Origin: Halalkalibacter okhensis
GTDB taxonomy: Bacteria; Bacillota; Bacilli; Bacillales; Bacillaceae_D
Length of the DNA stretch: 36,630 bases
Direction of reading: 5' to 3'
Assembly (NCBI RefSeq): GCF_000787375.1
Contig: NZ_JRJU01000040.1
Span: 1 to 36,630 of the forward strand
The first letter of the stretch is position 1. Each line of letters starts with the position of its first letter. Of this stretch, positions 32,742 through 36,630 are shown in pieces. Made by a program: the position numbers and the translations under genes. The notes below the pieces were generated by a model, which saw only the letters and a program-made list of their open reading frames with translations, was not told where the DNA came from and searched no databases.

Positions 32742-33827
32742 TTAATCAATAGTGGTATTTCTTAGTAACCATAATCGATAAATGTGCAACACTAATACTT
32801 TACAAACTGCATAAGTTGGAACAGCTATTAATAACCCAAGTAACCCTGCAAATCTCCCCGCAACGAGAAGCAAAAAGATAATTGTCAATGGGTGAATTTG
32901 CAGCTTTCTTCCCATGACTTGAGGAGAAATCAAATTACTCTCAATTTGTTGAACAACAACTACAACAGCAATAACCAATAAAGCCATAAATGGAGAATGT
33001 AACAAACCAACGATTACAGCTGGAATCGTTCCAATCCAAGGGCCGATAAAAGGAATCACATTTGTAAACATCGCAACTAAAGCAAGAACAAGTGGATAGT
33101 CCAATCCTATAATTAAAAAAGCAATATAGGCTAGGATTCCTACACATATACTCACAATAATTTGGCCCTGGATGTAGGAGCTTAAGGCAACATCCATAGC
33201 TCTAAGCACTTCTCGACCTTCATTTTGCCTTTTTTCAGGTAACAATTTCAAAAGTTGATTTGGTGCCTTTTCTCCTTCTTTTAACATATAAAACAATACA
33301 AATGGAATGATAACAATAATAAGCAATGCATTTGCGATAAAGCCGATTAATGATGCTATATTATGTCCAATGTTCGACACAAAATTATTTAAGTAATTCG
33401 CAAATTCCATCGACAGTTCTTCTATGGAGAAATTCTCTCCCTCCTGAAATCGAGAAACATATTCATTTGCTTGAAGATTAATAAACATATCACGTATCTC
33501 ATTAATAAAAACAGGCATATTCCGAGTAAAACTATGAAATTGCTTCTGTAATTCAGGACCAATCAGTAGCACCAACGATGTTATAATACCAATCGCAGCC
33601 AAATAAAGAATTAAAATGGCGATTGCTCTTGGCAATTTAATTGCCAATAAATTGACAAAGGGGCGAAGCAAGTAATAGAGAACTCCAGCAAGAATAACTG
33701 GCGCAAATAATGTTTGAACCAACACAACAATTGGCTTGAACACCCAATCAATTAAAGAACCTAAATAAATAATAATGAAGATAAGCACTATTCCATACCC
33801 AATACGGAAAGCTTTTGTTTGTGGCAT
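32742..33827 (-). CDS. AI-2E family (UPF0118) membrane protein
   Basis: A 361-residue polytopic protein, about seven to eight hydrophobic segments. Family pieces: YLLRPFVNLL, the long extracytoplasmic helical part (residues 88-150), YMLKEGEKAPNQLLKLLPEKR, VSICVGILAYIAFLIIGLDYPLVLALVAMFTNVIPFIGPWIGTIP broken here only for length, then SPQVMGRKLQIHPLTIIFLLL. The family includes TqsA and sodium-proton antiporter-like proteins such as those in halophilic Bacillaceae; the substrate is not fixed. ATG 33827 is chosen with RBS AAGGA 9 bases before it. Confidence 0.88.
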   Translation of the reverse strand: MPQTKAFRIGYGIVLIFIIIYLGSLIDWVFKPIVVLVQTLFAPVILAGVLYYLLRPFVNLLAIKLPRAIAILILYLAAIGIITSLVLLIGPELQKQFHSFTRNMPVFINEIRDMFINLQANEYVSRFQEGENFSIEELSMEFANYLNNFVSNIGHNIASLIGFIANALLIIVIIPFVLFYMLKEGEKAPNQLLKLLPEKRQNEGREVLRAMDVALSSYIQGQIIVSICVGILAYIAFLIIGLDYPLVLALVAMFTNVIPFIGPWIGTIPAVIVGLLHSPFMALLVIAVVVVVQQIESNLISPQVMGRKLQIHPLTIIFLLLVAGRFAGLLGLLIAVPTYAVCKVLVLHIYRLWLLRNTTID

Positions 33828-34029
33828 CAGCAAAATTCCTTCCTCAGTAATCTTTCAATTATTGTACCATTTTTTTCTTTAATGTTCATTTGAAACCATT
33901 ATTAGTAACCTTCAACTTTTCTAGTCTATTTTACCTATACTGAAAATAGTCATTGAAATTCAACATGAATGATGTAGAATTTAAGTGATAGAATTGATAG
34001 TGCTTTTACGAGAGCAAGGAGGATTGAAT

Positions 34030-34713
34030 ATGAAAAAAAATTGGATGTTTCTTATACTACTAGGGTTATTTATCCTTATTCTTGGTGCATGTGGACAAGG
34101 TGCCGTTAGTAACGAAGACCCTCAAACCGCTGATGAAATTGAAACTGAAGAAAACAGTGATTTGGTAGAAGAAGATGAAAATGCCACCAATGAAGAAAGC
34201 CAAGAAGAAGTTGTTGAAGAGCCAGCTGAACCTGTTGAAGAAACAGAAGATGAAGTTGCTACTTCTGAAGAGGATGAAGTCGTAGAGGAAACGAATGTCA
34301 CTCCTATTGAGTTGGTCTTTTCTGATGACCAAGTAATGGACATGTATAGAGTCGAACGTCAATTAGAAGTAAGTGATGACGAACTTTTCAAGGCTACACT
34401 TGAATCTTGGATTGCTGGACCAACAGAAGAAGGACTTGCTTCCCTTCTCCCTGAAGGCGTGCAAGTGTTATCAGTAGAAGAAATCGCAGGAGTTGCACAT
34501 GCTTCTTTTTCTAAAGAATTGCTACAAGCGAATGTAGGCGCTGGAACAGAACACATGTTATTGCAGCAAATTGCGTTAGCTATGAAACAATTTGGATTTA
34601 ATGAAACACAAATTCTTGTAGATGGAGAAATCCATCCTGAATTATTTGGTCACATCGATACAAGTGTACCGGTTGTTGCAGAAAGCCTTGAGGATTACGA
34701 AAAATTAAATTAG
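34030..34713 (+). CDS. GerMN-domain lipoprotein
   Basis: A 227-residue protein. Residues 1-20 are a lipoprotein signal with lipobox LGAC. Residues 25-90 are a very acidic Glu/Val linker. The GerMN domain (about 95-215) includes MDMYRVERQLEVSDDELFKA, TLESWIAGPTEEGLASLLPEG, VAHASFSKEL and LLQQIALAMKQFGFNETQILVDG. Such domains occur in spore and germination proteins (GerM) and other cell-surface lipoproteins. The start ATG 34030 has RBS AAGGAGG 7 bases before it. It is not a GerM ortholog for certain. Confidence 0.85.
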   Translation: MKKNWMFLILLGLFILILGACGQGAVSNEDPQTADEIETEENSDLVEEDENATNEESQEEVVEEPAEPVEETEDEVATSEEDEVVEETNVTPIELVFSDDQVMDMYRVERQLEVSDDELFKATLESWIAGPTEEGLASLLPEGVQVLSVEEIAGVAHASFSKELLQANVGAGTEHMLLQQIALAMKQFGFNETQILVDGEIHPELFGHIDTSVPVVAESLEDYEKLN

Positions 34714-34715
34714 TC

Positions 34716-34753
34716 ACAAAAAGGATGACTTACACAGTCATCCTTTTTGTTTG
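34716..34753 (+). terminator. Terminator of the GerMN gene
   Basis: ACAAAAAGGATGACT (34716-34730) pairs perfectly over 15 bp with 34736-34750 (AGTCATCCTTTTTGT), 5-nt loop, T-rich tail. Confidence 0.9.
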
Positions 34754-34768
34754 TCATTTTTCCCTCAT

Positions 34769-34797
34769 TTAAGTTCAGCGTTGAAGTATGGTATGAT
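34769..34797 (+). promoter_or_regulatory. Possible promoter of the radical SAM gene
   Basis: TATGAT (34792-34797) resembles a -10; a weak TTAAGT (34769-34774) lies 17 bases upstream. The ATG is about 38 bases after the -10. Confidence 0.35.
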
Positions 34798-34835
34798 ACA
34801 GTTTGTAATGAATGCAAAGAATTGAGGGGTACAAA

Positions 34836-36596
34836 ATGAAAACCGTCGTCACGACGTTGAATGCAAAATATATTCATACATGCTTAGCCTTACGTTGCCT
34901 AAAAGCATATGCTGAACCTGATTTCCCATTAGAGATGGTCGAATATACCATTAAAGACCCAGTGATGAACATTGTGTCTGATCTATATGATCGTAAGCCA
35001 GATGTGATTGGCTTTAGCTGTTATATTTGGAACATAGAAGAGACGATAAAAGTAATTAATATGCTTAAAAAAGTCCTGCCCGATACAAAAATTGTTCTTG
35101 GCGGTCCTGAAGTTTCTTATGATACAAAAGAATGGTTACACACTCTAGAAAATGTTGACTTTATCGTTATTGGAGAAGGTGAAGAAACATTTAAACAGTT
35201 GCTCGAAGAAATTAGCAGCAGCCAAAAATACCATATGGTGTTTGGCCTAGCTTATCGTAAAGATTCAGAAGTCATCATTACGGCTCCAAGACCAAAGTTG
35301 AAGCTTGATGACGTTCCAACTCCTTATCGTTTTGATGAAGATTTAGATGGCTTAGCAAAGCGAGTAACCTATTTTGAAACAAGTCGCGGCTGTCCTTATA
35401 GTTGTCAATTTTGTTTATCATCCATTGAAGTTGGTGTAAGATATGTAGACATTGACCGAGTCAAATCCGATCTTCTTTTTCTAATAGAGAGTGGCGCGAA
35501 GCTAATTAAATTTGTTGACCGTACCTTTAATATTAAAAGAGATTATGCACTTGAGATTTTCCGTTTTCTTATTGAGAATCACCAAGGCTGTGTGTTTCAA
35601 TTTGAAATTACAGCAGATATTATGCGACCAGAGGTCCTCTCTTATTTAAATGAGCATGCACCTCCTGGAATTTTCCGCTTTGAAATCGGCGTCCAATCTA
35701 CAAATGATGCTACAAATGAACTTGTTATGCGCCGGCAAAATTTCGAAAAGTTAAAACGAACGGTAACAATGGTCAAAGAAGGTGGAAAAATTGACCAGCA
35801 CCTAGATTTAATTGCTGGTTTACCTGAAGAAGATTATCAATCTTTTCGAAATACGTTTAATGATGTATTCGCCATGCGTCCAGAAGAACTGCAGTTAGGG
35901 TTCTTAAAGATGCTACGTGGGACTGGACTCAGGCTTCGCGCCGATCAGCATGATTATGTTTATATGGATCATTCACCATACGAAATATTAAAGAATAACG
36001 TCTTGACCTTTGATGAAATTATTCGGATCAAACGAGTAGAAGATGTACTTGAAAAATATTGGAATGATCATCGAATGGATCGAACCGTCGAATATTTAGT
36101 CGAGCATGAATTCAGTTCTGCCTTCGACTTCTTCCAAGAGTTTGGTGATTATTGGGACAAACGCGGATGGGCTCGGATTGGTCATCAATTAGAAGATTTA
36201 TTTAGAAGACTTGACGAGTTTTTAAATGCTCGAAAAACAAAGACTAATTTGGAGACGATTCGCTCGTTAATGATGGTTGATTATTTCGAAAACCATAAAC
36301 ATAAGCCACGGAAAACTTGGTGGGACTTTTCATTATCAAAACAAGAGCAATCTCATTATTTGAAGATGTTGGCTGAGAATCCATTATTAGTATCACAAGA
36401 GTTCGCCTCTCTCAAATTGAATGAGAAGGAATTGCACAAACACACGATGATTGAAACGATACCGATCCAACTGACAAACGGTAAGTTTAAAAGTGATGAC
36501 AGCCTGCTTATTGCTTATTTCAATCCAAAAACAAATCAATCATCTGTATATACAATTTCTTTAAAGAAACTACAATTGGTTCATTCTGTTCAGTAA
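34836..36596 (+). CDS. B12-binding-domain radical SAM protein
   Basis: A 586-residue protein. Residues about 1-140 form a cobalamin-binding Rossmann-type domain (VVTTLNAKYIHT, PDVIGFSCYIWN, KIVLGGPEVSYD, DFIVIGEGE). The radical SAM core follows with Fe-S cluster ligands in SRGCPYSCQFCLSS (CxxxCxxC, about residues 189-196). The C-terminus is a DUF4080-type region. I see no DxHxxG cobalamin-His ligand motif in the B12 domain, so base-off binding cannot be assumed. ATG 34836 gives the RBS TGAGGGG; the frame opens 8 codons earlier with no RBS. The reaction is unknown; relatives are candidate anaerobic or modification enzymes. Confidence 0.85.
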   Translation: MKTVVTTLNAKYIHTCLALRCLKAYAEPDFPLEMVEYTIKDPVMNIVSDLYDRKPDVIGFSCYIWNIEETIKVINMLKKVLPDTKIVLGGPEVSYDTKEWLHTLENVDFIVIGEGEETFKQLLEEISSSQKYHMVFGLAYRKDSEVIITAPRPKLKLDDVPTPYRFDEDLDGLAKRVTYFETSRGCPYSCQFCLSSIEVGVRYVDIDRVKSDLLFLIESGAKLIKFVDRTFNIKRDYALEIFRFLIENHQGCVFQFEITADIMRPEVLSYLNEHAPPGIFRFEIGVQSTNDATNELVMRRQNFEKLKRTVTMVKEGGKIDQHLDLIAGLPEEDYQSFRNTFNDVFAMRPEELQLGFLKMLRGTGLRLRADQHDYVYMDHSPYEILKNNVLTFDEIIRIKRVEDVLEKYWNDHRMDRTVEYLVEHEFSSAFDFFQEFGDYWDKRGWARIGHQLEDLFRRLDEFLNARKTKTNLETIRSLMMVDYFENHKHKPRKTWWDFSLSKQEQSHYLKMLAENPLLVSQEFASLKLNEKELHKHTMIETIPIQLTNGKFKSDDSLLIAYFNPKTNQSSVYTISLKKLQLVHSVQ

Positions 36597-36614
36597 TTCT
36601 CCACAGTAAAAAAA

Positions 36615-36630
36615 TCGCATTTCGATGCGA
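36615..36630 (+). terminator. Partial terminator hairpin at the window edge
   Basis: TCGCAT pairs with ATGCGA around TTCG, with a preceding AAAAAAA run. The expected T-run is cut off by the end of the window. Likely the terminator of the radical SAM gene. Confidence 0.6.

Noticed and set aside
1-36630. Prophage, transposase or integrase genes
   Set aside because: None of the intact frames shows a DDE, serine or tyrosine recombinase motif; no direct repeats flanking a cargo.
1-36630. tRNA or rRNA genes
   Set aside because: I did not see any tRNA-like cloverleaf or rRNA sequence; a tRNAscan run would be needed to exclude one with certainty.

Overview
The window is a low-GC, AT-rich chromosomal segment from a Bacillaceae bacterium. 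Gene content and order resemble the Bacillus subtilis stretch ipi-yitT-yitU-yitV ... argCJBD-carAB-argF-yjzC-yjaU-yjaV-med-comZ, partly rearranged. A GerMN-domain lipoprotein fits a spore former, and the aerobic caa3-type oxidase assembly genes (ctaG, sco) fit an aerobic, perhaps alkaliphilic or halotolerant, Bacillus relative. The species cannot be named from the sequence.

Layout: 1-1240 holds two families of palindromic repeats around one small hydrophilic gene. 1239-3172 (minus) carries a small unknown gene, comZ and the lipoprotein gene med. prfC (release factor 3) is divergent on plus at 3173-4768. 4912-7272 (minus) holds a tiny membrane protein, yjaV, yjaU and yjzC. 7333-16908 (minus) is a complete arginine biosynthesis operon in the transcription order argC-argJ-argB-argD-carA-carB-argF. 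It has a recognisable promoter with a candidate ARG box, and a second candidate box before carA. Upstream lies a 52-bp tandem repeat (about 17243-17695). 17766-19989 (minus) is a ctaG / sco / redoxin cassette linked to cytochrome oxidase assembly. 20159-24281 (plus) holds yitU, two overlapping small genes, a GNAT acetyltransferase, an unknown protein and azlCD. 24473-28892 (plus) holds a YwqB-like partner, a YwqA-like SNF2 helicase and a small protein. 29258-31373 (minus) is yitV-yitT-ipi. The remainder carries small proteins, a rhodanese with an AI-2E-family membrane protein, a GerMN lipoprotein and a B12-binding radical SAM protein.

The most striking finding is the redoxin at 17766-18293. 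It looks like two ORFs, but both lie in one frame interrupted by a single UGA at exactly the catalytic position of a CxxC redox motif, giving U-G-I-C. A hairpin fitting the bacterial SECIS rules follows: 6-bp stem, 5-nt loop with G at its second position, apical loop starting 21 nt after the UGA. The gene has a near-perfect ribosome binding site, a lipobox and its own terminator. It is therefore a strong candidate for an extracytoplasmic selenocysteine lipoprotein next to the CuA-assembly factor Sco. The main alternative is a nonsense mutation or sequencing error, and the presence of selA, selB, selC and selD elsewhere in the genome would decide it.

A second notable finding is a nested hairpin repeat family (68-148, 211-292, 355-374, 22163-22242). 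Base changes between its copies are compensatory, which points to selection on structure.
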